This document shows positions 46,490-58,369 of a stretch of DNA of 64,000 nucleotides, piece by piece. Positions within the stretch are counted from its first letter, which is position 1, and every line of letters starts with the position of its first letter. The notes under the pieces were generated by a model. It searched no databases, was not told the origin of the DNA, and worked only from the letters and a program-made list of their open reading frames with translations. This stretch comes from Gnetum montanum (taxonomy: Eukaryota > Streptophyta > Gnetopsida > Gnetales > Gnetaceae): assembly GCA_015680685.1 (NCBI GenBank), contig MNCI01010462.1, positions 537,021-601,020 of the forward strand, written 5' to 3'. Made by a program: the position numbers and the translations under genes.

Positions 46490-48690
46490 GTGTGCAGCAG
46501 TGATATGACTATGGTCGTCATAGGAAAAACTCCATTTCACATGAGCTAATGAAAACACTCACCAAGAACAAACAATTCATCCAAATTCAATGATTTTATA
46601 GCCATTGGAATACTTGAATGATGAACTAAAAATCAATTACTTAAAACTTGAAAATTTATAATCTTTTACTATAGAAGAAATCCCAAATTTACACAAAAAA
46701 CAAACCAAGAAAACATGACTATGGTAGAATGTTGGAATTTTAGGCTTGACTAACACTAGGGAAGCCTTCGTATATACAACATATTCTATCAACTACGAAA
46801 ACCTAAGCCCAAGAACTCCATTTTTGTTCAAAGAATATCATGATCAAAACAATCAAGTGAGTGTAGACCTATGCACAATCGAAGTGGTCAAAAGACATCA
46901 AAAATCATTTGAAAACTAGTTTCCCATGTGACTACATTGGCTTGGAGGTGTACTACGTTGGCCTAGAATAGTCCATGGTGTAATAGACCTCTCCCAGTTC
47001 ATGTAGACTTTAATTGAATCTAGATAACCATCTTATCTCTCAAAACACTAGTGAAATCTCCTGGTAGCCTTGAAACTTAGTCGAAGTTGTCCATTGGTAT
47101 AACTTTTTCCATTTTTCCCATGACTATGCTAGCAAAACCTAACGACTACATTGGCCAAACATAGTCAAATGGTTTAGAAGAGGAATGAATCATGAAGATC
47201 ATCATACACATCTAAAAATTCATCTCAAATCCTCAAGACCTTCCCAAGTCCTCAAGAAACCTCAAACTATCAAAAAATATCACAAAAGCCATCACAAATC
47301 CCTGAATGTGTTTTTTCCAAGTGTGAGTATTGTGACTATGCTAAGCCATCATAGTCATAGTAGGTAGCTAGCATAGTGCACCTAGGAATTCTAAAACAAC
47401 TAATTTCCTAATCTAAATTTCCTCCCGAGAACTCCAAAACCCAACAAGACTAAAAACCAAGATAGCACTTACCACTTTTTCCCCTTCAAAATACCTTCCA
47501 AACCCAACTACATTGGGGAGGATGTGACTATGCTAGGCAAGCATAGTCACTACTATTTCCTAGAATAGTCCATCCAAAATTGATCAAAATTATAATAAAA
47601 AAACTAGATCTACTTTTGCAAAATCCTAGAACATCCCTAGAGCCTATTTGACCATAAATCTTACCACATTTTATCATTTTTGGCACTTCTACGTCCAAAC
47701 TATGCTAGGAAGTATGCGATTATGCTAGGCTATTGTAGTCACTATTGTTGCCCAACATAGTCCACTTAAAAATAACCACAATTTATCATAAATAATTGAA
47801 ATTCATTTTTTAAACCCTTAGGGCCCTAGAAAAGTTAATTTTGGTAATAAAACATAATATTTTTCATTTTTCAACTTCAAATACACTAGAAACTACTACA
47901 ATTATGTTGGGCCACCATAGTCACTGGTGTAGCCTAGTGTAGTAAACTTGGAAAAGACCAAAATATCTCAAAAAAATCAAAATTAAACACTAGAAAGACC
48001 TAGAACCATGTTGAAGCACCCTGAGTCAATGAAACCTTCGAAAATAAGCCAAAGTTCATCATTTTTCATACCAAACATTTCAAATACACTAGGAACTACA
48101 TTTAGCATAGTTAAGAGGAATCTAACCATTCCAAGGCCCATGAAATTATCCAAACTAATGATTTTAACACTAAAAGCCTAGCTAGCAACACCAGTGATCC
48201 TAGAAGTCCATTAGCATGGTTGATTGAGCTCCAAATCTCACCAAAATTTATTTTCCATTCGTAACTATAATGAGTAAGCCCAATGTAGTCATAGTATGGA
48301 GAAAAAATGTTGCAACAACAATCAACATTGTACCATTCAAAGTGGCCAATGCCCCAAATCCTACTTTGTGTTACCTAGTTGTAATTACACTATGTTTCAG
48401 CCAAATAAAGCCCCATGAACTCATCCATTCCTTTTGACTACACTAGGGTCTACTAGCTCAATGTAGTCACCACCAAGAAAATGTTTTTTCTTAGCCTTTT
48501 GGAAGGTCAAAATAGTGCCAACTCTTGCAAATATTCAATACCCACCTCCTACACTAATTTTCCTCCATTGGGAGTCCAAAAGGGACCATATTGAGCTTGG
48601 GAAACCACCTATAAATGTTGACTATGCTAGAGAATGCAAGACTATGCTAGGCTAGTGTAGTCACTAGTAGGACCCACTGTAGTAATAGGA
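46490..48690 (-). repeat. Degenerate tandem array, about 12 units of about 185 bp (D)
   Basis: Keyword blocks such as gtgactatgctaggcaagcatagtcac recur near 46495, 46715, 46925, 47120, 47330, 47508, 47695, 47885, 48075, 48265, 48440 and 48617. It is the same family as 34090-36620 and 58370-60330, in the reverse direction, in keeping with the orientation of D. Confidence 0.75.
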
Positions 48691-49959
48691 AAAGGTACTA
48701 ATTTTACTTCTAAATAGCCCTAGAATGACCCCTTCATGTGTCCAAACTCCTCTAGAAACCCTGTAACCCCATACCATGGCTCACTAAAGCCTAAAATTGG
48801 AAAAATATCATCCTATCTAATTAATATTAACCATGTTTTATCAGATGTATTTCAATTGGACTCATTTAACCTTGTTTCATGGTGTTTTAACTTGTTTTGG
48901 CCTTGTTTTGAGTTAGATAACCTCATTCAGTATCTACATAGCTTCAATTTCATTGTATCTACCTTTCCTAATTTTGGCCTTTGTGACCTTTGTTTAGCCT
49001 TTGATTAATGTTAAGTGATGGTGTTTGAACATATTTGACCATCATTTGACACCATGTAACCATGGTCTGGCATGGCCTTAAGTTGGTAACATGGCTTGCC
49101 AAGGCCTTAAACTAGCAACATGTTCTACCAAGGTCCTAAACTAGCAAAAATATAATGTTATTTTCCATATTTCCATGGTATTTTAACCTGTTTTGATGTT
49201 TACTTGACCTTGTTTGGCCTTAGTTTCATCTTATTTATCCTGACCTACATACATAACCTTGATTAATCTTGCTTGCATTTTTTTGACATTGGAATAGCAT
49301 AAATTTGGATATTTAATAAGGTATTTTATGTCATTTTAGAATTATTTAATTATTATTAAACAAGTTTCACTTGATTTTCTTATGTTTTCATGATGATTGA
49401 GCTAGGAGGATAACAGAGAAAAGTGGACTAGCCTCAAAGCCTAAATGGACCCTTCCTCATGATGTTGTTTGACCAAGATAATCCAAGCATTTGAAATCAT
49501 TTTACTATGTAACATTTCCTTGAGGTAGCCTAATGAACAAGCTCCTCACCAAAACCTAAGCCTACTCATGATGTCATCAGTCCCTAACAATGCAACATTA
49601 AAGCCATCACATAGTCCTAATTACATCTAACACTCACATGTTTACTTGTAGTGCTTTTTACTATTGTTGATAGGTTCTAATGAATGATTGATGTTGAAGA
49701 TTTTAAAGGTCTATGACAAGAAATCTTGCATGAAATATTTTACATAACAAAAGAACATCTTTCTATGATGCACTAAGGTCTTAAACTAGTAACATCGTTT
49801 GCTAAGATCTTAAACTAGCACCACAACCTACTAAGGCCTTAAATAGGCAAAGCTTGTGACCTTTGGTAACTAGGTTTGCTAACTATTCTACATGGAATTA
49901 TGTATCTGATTGTAACAACATGATTTTTTTCATTTGATTTTCTTATTCTCTTGGGGTTG
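48691..49959 (+). repeat. Border repeats flanking the missing RT-integrase segment (D)
   Basis: No RT or integrase motif is visible in any frame. Border-repeat copies (atggcttgccaaggccttaaactagcaac) are at about 49055-49155, and again at 49770-49855 (ctactaaggccttaaataggc). In A these repeats lie before RT and after integrase, so their closeness here marks where the segment was lost. The 500 bp between them match nothing else in the window that I can see. Confidence 0.6.
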
Positions 49960-50793
49960 TGCATGTAGGGTGAAGCCTAAAGTCATCATGGAAATGCAAC
50001 TCATCATAGTCACAAGTCACCATGTGATCTTGATGTGCAACATTCGATGAGTTTATCCTATCATGCCAAGAGTGATTGTCTCATATCATTTTAATTATCC
50101 TTCCTTTGGGCCCAACCCTATATCCTAATTATAACCTTTCACATCTTGGATGACAATGTTAATTAATGTTTGACACTCATGTACTATGGCCACATGACAT
50201 TCCTTAATCATGCTTCGCCATCAAGTCCATTGAATATAACAAAATTCAATCAATGAAAAACCAAGTATTTCATTGAGTGTAGCACATCTTACTCAATGGG
50301 AAAACTAAATCAAAACTAGCTTTGGTAAGGAAATCCAATGAAGATTTCATCCATAAAAAAATAAGGGGGGGAAGAAAATTACCAAGAAGCCAAGTGACTA
50401 ATGAAGCCTAAAGGATAAATTAATGGCTTTGAACATACAAAGAAAGAAGCCTAATTGTTGAAATAACCTTGAAGTGAGGTTTTGTTTCATCAAATGCATT
50501 TGCTGAGTAAACCATACTTCAAAACACAAAGTGTAAAGCCCAAATGGATTGACCAATATGTCTATGCCATACTATAGTCATGATGTCAATAATTGGAATG
50601 CATTATTAACCTTCATGATCATTTCTCTATGTCAATATTTTTTCACCATCATAACCTTGTCCCATCATCATAAGAAATCTTGGACATGGTTTGACACTAC
50701 TGCATCAAGTGTAGAGATAGAACGTTGGTCATAAATCTATAGTGGTGTTTTGTATTCTTTGTTGATGTCTCTTGGACCAATCCTTTAAACATC
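49960..50793 (+). pseudogene. Conserved sense-strand region after integrase, element D
   Basis: Frames read ATHHSHKSPCDLD (near 50005), LSYHAKS and ILDDNVN, then a VAHLTQWEN-like segment near 50290, YYSHDVNNW near 50572, and CFVFFVDVS.TNPLNINKD running to the polypurine tract. All match B and C in order. It is retained although RT and integrase are gone. Several frame changes are needed. Function unknown. Confidence 0.45.
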
Positions 50794-50809
50794 AACAAAG
50801 ATGCGCTAA
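50794..50809 (+). other. Polypurine tract of element D (decayed)
   Basis: aacaaagatgcgctaa directly before TGAAACACA. It lines up with aacaaagaggggataa of B, with several substitutions. Confidence 0.6.
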
Positions 50810-52362
50810 TGAAACACACAAAAAATTCATGTTGAAATGTTCATTTCCCATTTTGAGGTAAGGATTCATTGTAAATGTGAGATATTTAGTCTGTAAGCTA
50901 AAAACATACATACTTAAACTTTTTGAGAATAAAAATATGCTTTAAAAGTTGTTACTACCTAGCTTCCCATGTAGACAAGGGTATCCTGCATCTATATTTG
51001 GGCTTGGGAGGGCTAAAAATGACTTTGAAATGGTTAAATTTGACATTTCCATAAAATTTTGTAGGCTTATAGCCCCAAATACGTTGGAGCCATCACAATA
51101 GACATAATAACTATAGTAGATAGTAGTGCTATAGTAACCAGCGTAGTCCCCATCAAGGCCTAGGTAGAAGTGCAATGTTGGGATTGTTGGAGTTTTAATT
51201 TGTCTAAAAACATCTAGAATAGACATCCCAAGTCAAAAATGGCTAATGTAGATAGAATTCTTCAGTAGAAATAATATTTTTAAAAGGACTCCACCATTTT
51301 TTCTTTTTCCAACTTTTTCCACATTTTCCACCACTTTTCCCATTTTTTGACAACCTTGTTGTAGTCCACCAAAGAAATCATAGTAAGGATGGTGTAAACA
51401 TAGTTATAAAATTCTATTTACTATTTATAGTAAAAATATGGATTTTGTGGCTATAGTCTATACTAGACTTACTATAAATGGAAACTACACTGAAAGTAGA
51501 TGATTGTTGCAACCTTATCATTGATATCAATCTATCAACAATCATGGCAATAATGCACAAACCCAAAAATAGCCACACAAACCCTATAAATACCCATCAT
51601 GAACACCATCTTCAGGTTTCAACTTCTTGGTAGTTCCATCACTTTTGCATTTTCATCACTTTGGTATTTTTGGAACCCTTTGTAACAACTCCAAAATTTA
51701 CATCCATAATAGCAATTTTGACTTTTTCAGAACCTACAAAACCCATTTTAATCCTTACATCCACTCTTTGGAAATAGAAACTAGCACTACATTGAGCACA
51801 AAGACTCCCATTTAGCTACCATTAGACCAAAAAGTAAAAACTCATTTTCATAACCACATTGTAGATCCTAGTGGAAACTAACTAAAAGTTGCCAAAAATT
51901 AGAGTTGGAAAGAAATTGAATCATGGAGTTGTAGTAGGACATAGGCTATCTTCTATAATGGACATCAAGCTCCTACCAACAACTTCTAGTGTATTTGGCA
52001 TAAAATCTATACTTCATGAACGTTATTCTTTATTTTCTTATAAAGTTATTGTTCTATAACTTTTAATTCATGTTTACATTTCAACACTTGTTTTCATTTT
52101 CAAATATATAACTACAACTACATTTCCATTTATGCTTACAAATTTATTTTCATCTTCATTTTTTATTTCATCTACATCTACATTTATGTTTTTTTTTTTG
52201 CCATTTTTGTTTACATTCTGTAAGTCCCTGGGTGATTGGCAAAACTATCCAAGAAACCTTGAATCCCATTTTTCAAAGACCCTTTGGATTCATGGTTAAA
52301 ACTCTTCCATCACTTAGATCTTTTAGTTTCCATTCTAAGAACTGACATTTCTAGTACCAATA
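50810..52362 (+). repeat. 3' LTR of element D
   Basis: Starts TGAAACACAC. TATAAATA is at 51585-51592 in ccctataaataccc. Near the far end, tgtaagtccctgggtgatt and tcttttagtttccattc match the reversed B and C LTR starts. Ends AGTACCAATA (AGTCGCAATA in B). Length 1553 bp. Confidence 0.8.
51585..51592 (+). promoter_or_regulatory. TATA-like box in the D LTR
   Basis: TATAAATA in an accctataaataccc context, matching the LTRs of A. Confidence 0.5.
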
Positions 52363-53155
52363 GCAACCTCATTGTCTACATGCACCTGATTCGCCTTGTA
52401 TTGTCCTACTTGTATTGTAATGAAAAGAGGAGCCTTGGTCTTCTCATCATTTGGGGGATTGGTTTTGCTTTTGCTATCATGAAGCACCCTTGATGTTGAC
52501 TTTATCTTACTCTCTGAAAATGGCACCATCACCTCACCGCTGGATTCTTCATTAGATCCTCGCTAATAGGGATGGAGGTGAACATATTGATCAATGTTTC
52601 ACAATGTGTAGCAAAAGTCATGCTGAAGTCATACATGCTCAAGGTTGTGTTTTTCTACTTCAAAGATTGCTTGACCTATTCTATCACTCTTAGGAAGTCC
52701 TTTTTGTTGCCCATGGGCTTGTTACTCAGCTTTTTTTTAACTTCCTTCATGTATTTCAAAATGTGCACTTCATGTTTTGATTGTTGTTGTTGTGGCTTTT
52801 CCTCTTTTCCTATTTCTTTACTTTTGGAATCCTATTGTGGTTTACTTATTGAACTAGCCTAGGTTGAAAAGGTCATGGATATAGATGATATGGGAGTTGA
52901 ATTTGATGGGCCCACTTCTTTCCATGCCTTGGCTTACTTTTCATCTTTGTTGTTAGGATTTTCTTAGGCTTTTTCCTTTGCATAGTTGAAACATTCTTCT
53001 TGTCATCTATTGTTTGTGAGGAAGAGGTTACTTTGTTAGCCACCATGGTAGGTTGTTGTATGGTCACATGGGTGGACTCAGTTCTAGTGGGAGGATGAAG
53101 GATCTTAATGACAAAAGGCTCCTTGGAAGTCATTCATGATAATACAATTACAACA
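52363..53155 (-). pseudogene. Gag C-terminal part and protease first half of element B
   Basis: The minus-strand frame at 52335-52532 ends LFITIQVGQYKANQVHVDNE, the protease entry with its catalytic Asp, and runs into the D LTR. Before it, a region near 52600-52680 resembles LYDLVMTYPTYRDAL of D (MYDFSMTFATHCETLI). The frame at 52873-53133 is a Ser/Thr/Lys-rich linker. D therefore struck within a few codons of the protease active site. Confidence 0.78.
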
Positions 53156-53528
53156 NNNNNNNNNNNNNNNNNNNNNNNNNNNNNNNNNNNNNNNNNNNNN
53201 NNNNNNNNNNNNNNNNNNNNNNNNNNNNNNNNNNNNNNNNNNNNNNNNNNNNNNNNNNNNNNNNNNNNNNNNNNNNNNNNNNNNNNNNNNNNNNNNNNNN
53301 NNNNNNNNNNNNNNNNNNNNNNNNNNNNNNNNNNNNNNNNNNNNNNNNNNNNNNNNNNNNNNNNNNNNNNNNNNNNNNNNNNNNNNNNNNNNNNNNNNNN
53401 NNNNNNNNNNNNNNNNNNNNNNNNNNNNNNNNNNNNNNNNNNNNNNNNNNNNNNNNNNNNNNNNNNNNNNNNNNNNNNNNNNNNNNNNNNNNNNNNNNNN
53501 NNNNNNNNNNNNNNNNNNNNNNNNNNNN
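53156..53528. other. Assembly gap (373 N)
   Basis: A run of N inside the gag of B. Open frames drawn across it are artefacts. Confidence 0.99.
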
Positions 53529-55690
53529 CTTTCATTAGTAGGGGGTACTTAAGTCATGAATAGTTCCCTCATAGGTCTTTGGGCATGATTTAAGTTGAAC
53601 ACTACTATGGTTTATGGGCTATTATTGACATTCAACAAGTCTTTGTAAATGTCCATTGACTAGTTTTGAGGTTGAATAGAGTTAGAGACATCAAGAACTA
53701 ACTCATCCATACCTATCATCTCTTGTAGGTCATATTTTAGCACAAAGTAGAAGTCAGTGTCATGACTTGATAATTGATGATAGTGGCAAAACTAGTTGAG
53801 CTTAAAATACTTAGGAACTTTATGGTCATGCCTCTTGATAGCATTTTTGGTCATCTACTTAAATTGGATGCTCACTCTTCAACAATTGGTCAAAAAATTT
53901 AGATGGTTTCAAAGATAACCTAGTATGTTTGGCTTAGTCTTTTTGCTCAAAGCTTGGTCTAGAAGTAGCCAATGTAGTGGCCTTGGATGTTGAAGATTGG
54001 TTGTTATCATTGTTAGTAGGAGCCTTGGGTTGATTGGTTATTGGCCACTAATTGATTGTCTTAGTTTCCTTGGACACAGTTGCAACTACCACATTTTTTT
54101 TCTTGTACCTCTCCTTTTTCTTTCTCACATGTTAATTTTTATATGCTACATAGATAGGGTTGTGGCTAGCGTTTATATCATTCTCTATGTTTTTAGTCTG
54201 GGAAAAGGCCTAACTTAGTAATCATGGATCAAGATAGTATAGTTTTAACTTGATAAAATCATTGACTGACCATTCCCTTAAATATAGCTAAAAGATGAGT
54301 TTTAGCTATAGGTTACAACATCTTGTTAAGCAAACCATTCCATCATTGGATGAAATTCTACATGAATTTGAGGGGTCCATGCTTGACCTTCATTAACTTG
54401 TCAAGGATGGTGTTAGGATTCAAGTTTTACTTGAAGCAATAAATAAATTTTGATATCAAGTCTTCTAATGAAGATATAGATCATCTCGGTAGGGCACATT
54501 ACATGTCAAGAGCCTTCTCCATAAGGAACATAGGAAATATATTGGTTATCCTATGTATTCATGCTTGTAACAAGAAGTAAATTGAGCAGAAGGTTATGAG
54601 GTGAGAGTTCAGATTACATTCACCATTGTGCTTTGTAAATTAAGGAATAGGGACACAAAAGAAAAGAGTTAAAGGTGGGATCATAAGATTGATAGGATCA
54701 TCTTAGTAGAAGTCCATGATCTTAACAATATGGAAACTAGAGGCCTTGAGCCTCTTTAACCCTTTAGTTAGGTCCTAGATCATCTGGAAGGCTTGATACA
54801 AACCTTGGGGTGCCCCCACTGGTTGTGGGATCTACACAAAGGGTTGTAGTATTTTTTGGAAGGCGTGTAGCATCATTATTAATTATGGCATCAAGGGGAG
54901 AGTTTCCATCATCATGGTAGTGGACAAGTCAAAAAAATAAAAAGAGGTTTGTGTTTGTATTTGAGGCACAAATGGGATAAATGTATTATCCTTAGGTTAC
55001 TTCAGGTCCCATGGTGGACCCCATTTGGATACTAAGAGGTTTAGTGGTGGTCAAAATCATTGATGATGGCTAGAAAAACTGAGGTTGTGTGGTAAACAAC
55101 ATGGATGAATGAAAGGTTATGGGTTCTAGTACTAATTGTGTTTGGTGTGTTGTGATGACTAGCATGGGATTGAACATGGTCAAGTAAGAAGGGGTTGAGA
55201 ATTGGGGCATCTATCTAATGGAAGAGGTGAGGGGGTGGATGTAGGCACTATGGCCTTTGGGGTTGACTATTGAAAGAGCCCTTCTATAAGGTTTTCATGT
55301 TGAAAATCCACCCCAAACTCATTGTACTCCTCTTGCTGCTCATCCAAGCTAGCCTATCTATCTCCCTTATCTATCTTAATTAATTGTGATAGAACATGTG
55401 CATAGGTGTCAGTGAGGGGTATTGGTCATATGGGAAAGGAATATACTCCTTCTCATCTTGATGTATGATTTTGTACTCTTTCTTCCCTTCTACTTCCATA
55501 TGTGGAATTAACATGCTAGCCTAAATCCTAGCACAAATAAAGTTATAATGATCTTAATTTATGACTAAGAACATAGGACTTCAACCCCTAAGTCTCAAGA
55601 ATTACCTACACTCAATCATGATAGGGTCCTTGAGGTTATAGACCCTCATAGCCTATTTTCTAGACCTAATATTAGTAACGTTGAAAGGAT
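53529..55690 (-). pseudogene. gag of element B
   Basis: The zinc-knuckle-like FCHYHQLSSHDTDFYFVLKY lies near 53720-53800 (minus), matching CEYHQLHSHDTDFF of A. The capsid-like region lies at about 54230-54660, and the N-terminal part at about 55300-55690 has the same word order as A and D. Stops are frequent. The start codon is not resolved. Confidence 0.72.
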
Positions 55691-56464
55691 AGGATGGTTG
55701 ACTAGCTAAATAACATGTTAAAAATGGCTGAACAAATTTACAAGTCAATGGATAAAACTACAAATTCTAGCAAGTGGAATTGATGGAAAGCTAGAGAGCT
55801 ATTAATGTAAAAGATTATGGGCTACAAAAAGGTAAATAGTTATCTTAGGGGTTGTACCCTTTTACTTAGAAAAAATAGATATCAAATCCCAACTAGCTTA
55901 CAAGAAACACCAATGCTAGGAGAGAAAAGCAGGAAAGAAGGGGGGAAGGACGGTAAGTCTTACAAATTTCTTTACAACATTGGAAGAAAGGAGGCTTACT
56001 TTTGTCATGTTTAGTTTCTTATATAAAAAAAGAAAATTGACAACTTTGATTTTTCAACAATATTGATTTTATCAAGCTACCAACATTAATCTTGTTGGAG
56101 AATTTTCATTGCAAAAAGGGATGAGGGAATGATTTTGGGTGATGAGATCACCAATGTTGGCTTGGTTGGGAAAATTTTTGCAGCAAAAGTGGTGATGGTT
56201 ATAATAAAAGATCAATGTTGGCCATGATATTCATAGAAATTGCTATGAAAATTCTTCAAAAAAAAAATGCCTACAATTTCCATGGTGGCCTTTGGTGGTA
56301 GGGGGGATGGGTTTTAGCATTGGTTGTGCATCAAGTAGAGGTATTAATGAAATTTTCAAAAAAATGTATCCAAGGTTTTAAAAATTTCCAAGCAACGTTG
56401 TCAATATAGTCATAGATTTAGATGCAAAATTTTAGTAGAGGCCCTTCTTCTACCACTAGAAAAC
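55691..56464 (-). other. Leader of element B with putative primer-binding site
   Basis: No coding frame recognised. At 56440-56455 the minus strand reads tggtagaagaagggcc, 9 bases after the LTR end and at the same position as the A word (23686-23702). The remainder is A+T-rich with two similar caatgttgg-containing stretches (56085-56240). Confidence 0.45.
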
Positions 56465-57732
56465 TATTGCGACTGAAAATTTTAGTTGCTAGAAAATTGA
56501 AAATCCTAGTGCAACATTTTTATCCTTAGATCCAAAGGACCTCCATGAAATATAGGATTCAAGATGCCTTCACCCAGGGATTTATGGTGGGTCAAACAAG
56601 GTACAAAATGAAAATACAAATACAAATATGAAAAATAAATACAAAAAAATAAAACTTACACACAAATAGAACTATAATGTTTATTCTAATAGAAATAATG
56701 AAGGTTCAAGGAATGTGTATAATATGTGCCTAGAGTAGTAGGGGGTTTCTCTTTAGTGGGGGTTCAGAGTTTATTGAAACTGGTAACTTTGGCTGACATA
56801 GTCAACTCTATGATCTAGAGGTTTTGTAACTCCCAATGTTGTTGGATCTTTCTAGTCTTTGCACTAGATTTGCAATGTTGGTGATGTAGGGGTGAGATGT
56901 ATGAGGGATTTCAGATTACAAAAGTGAGCCATGTTGGGATTCTTGATCCCCAAATGCTCAGCATTGATTCCAAAATCTCATACAATCTCAAAGGGGGATG
57001 TAACAATGGCTATGATGGCTATAAGTTCCATGCTAGGGGTTCAAGAAGCTATGTGTATCCAAGATTGTAAGTGCTATCAAATGCAAACATATGCCTAACA
57101 ATGCAAAAGTTTGGAACCTTTCTATGATGTTGGTTCTTGATTTTTATAGGATTTTGGTCATAAATATGACCACAAATAGTAGATAGAAATTTCACCTATT
57201 CTGGATTCTTCCATCAGAGTTGGGCCTTCCAACACCAATACTAAAGTATAGGGTAAACATTGAAGTTGGAGCAATGTTGAAATTTTGGGTCATGTTAGAG
57301 CAATGCTAAGGGGGGAAGGTGCAATGCTAGGGAGATGAAGTAACAACATTAGAGGGTAAGAGTTACACTCCTCACACTAAGCATGGGTGATGTGACAATC
57401 CACAAAAATAGGTATAGGTGGGTCATACCCCTCCATAAGTGTTTCTAGTGTAGTAAATATTATACCCCATACAAAACCCATCAATATGCCAATTTGGTAG
57501 TCCAAAAGGCATTTTTAACCCCCACTAGCACAAATATAAGCATAATATGACTTTTGTAACTTAGAGGTTGAGGCTTTGACCATGTACATGTATTTTTTTA
57601 GTGCCAAAAGCTAAATTATGTAAAATTGAATCTCATGGATTGCATTATTCACATTTTACATTGAGGTTGAGGCTCAAGTTTCATGGGATAAGGGCTACAA
57701 AGATTACAACATGCATTTTTAGTGGTGTTGCA
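56465..57732 (-). repeat. 5' LTR of element B
   Basis: Starts TATTGCGACT and ends gtggtgttgca. Pairs with 27501-28903; length 1268 bp. A weak TATA word (tataaaaa, minus) is at 57141-57148. Confidence 0.85.
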
Positions 57733-57737
57733 ATACG
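57733..57737. repeat. Target-site duplication of element B, right copy (ATACG)
   Basis: Pairs with ATATG at 27496-27500; the difference is one transition. Element C sequence resumes directly after it. Confidence 0.65.
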
Positions 57738-58010
57738 ACTAGGCAAAGGAGTTCATGTTGTCTTGGAGGACCTTGGTAATATCTTGAGTGTTTTGAGGTT
57801 TCAATGAGGAACTTAGTTTTAGTATTTTTTCCTTATCATAGTGTGTCATGATAGGAACCTTAACTAGAGAGTCCTTGATAATGTTGCTAGCCTCAAGGTC
57901 AATGCTTTTAAATAGGCTTTTACGCCATTCTAGAGGTTTTCCTATTGAGGCTATGTGGCTTATTGGACTCTCAAGCTTAGGATCTAGGTAATTAAGTATA
58001 ATTAATCATT
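57738..58010 (-). pseudogene. Protease-RT linker of element C
   Basis: ttggaggaccttggtaatatcttgag and the following text match the B linker at 33112-33140, and the frame gives KDSLVKVPIMTHYD as in B. It continues the RT of C that stops at 27500. Confidence 0.8.
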
Positions 58011-58369
58011 CAACATCAACATGAGGTTTGCTTCTATTCCATCAACTTCATACTTAATTAAGGATTTGTTAGTTGCTACTTATATTCCATCAATTTCCTA
58101 GGGTAGAACAAGATCTAGGAAGGGTTGAATAGGCTATTTGGAGGTTAATATATGCTTCAAAAGATGGGGTTTCAGCATCTACACCTCATAACTATTCTCT
58201 CCAAAGTAGTTGAGGATTGATCCAATGTAGATGAGCCAAAATCTAGAATTTTTTGTGGTTCAACAAGGTCAAATTGTAATCAGCTTCAGGGGTTTAGGGT
58301 CCCAGGCTTCTGAGATAAAGGTTTTGATAATTTTAAGTGCTATTGTATTATTCAAACTACCTTGGGGTA
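58011..58369. other. Spacer between linker and array (C)
   Basis: No gene and no clear border repeat. A short repeated ttccatcaa word occurs at about 58037-58092. Confidence 0.3.

Larger units (their letters stand above)
41764..52362 (+). mobile_element. Element D: plus-strand, RT- and integrase-less Ty3/gypsy derivative in the protease of B
   Basis: Starts TAAAACACCATC (TG decayed to TA) and ends AGTACCAATA, matching family LTR ends. Flanks gtagc and gcaac (41759-41763, 52363-52367) may be a decayed 5-bp duplication, differing by two transitions. Gag and protease are present, then border repeat, remnants of gene intron 1, 185-bp array, border repeats, post-integrase region, polypurine tract and 3' LTR. 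RT, RNase H, integrase and the opposite-strand gene are missing. D depends on, or derives from, complete relatives. Length 10,599 bp. Confidence 0.78.
27501..57732 (-). mobile_element. Element B: Tat/Ogre-like Ty3/gypsy element carrying nested element D
   Basis: B is bounded by LTRs 27501-28903 and 56465-57732 and is inserted in the RT of C. Without D (10,599 bp) it would be about 19.6 kb, close to A. In transcription order: 5' LTR, putative primer-binding site, gag (with an assembly gap), protease first half, [D], protease second half, border repeat, opposite-strand gene, 185-bp array, border repeat, RT, two RNase H domains, integrase, post-integrase region, polypurine tract, 3' LTR. Pol is the best preserved of the set in RNase H and integrase. 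LTR divergence looks larger than in A. Confidence 0.87.

Noticed and set aside
53108-53563. Open frames of 130-150 codons on both strands
   Set aside because: They run through the 373-base N gap and are artefacts.
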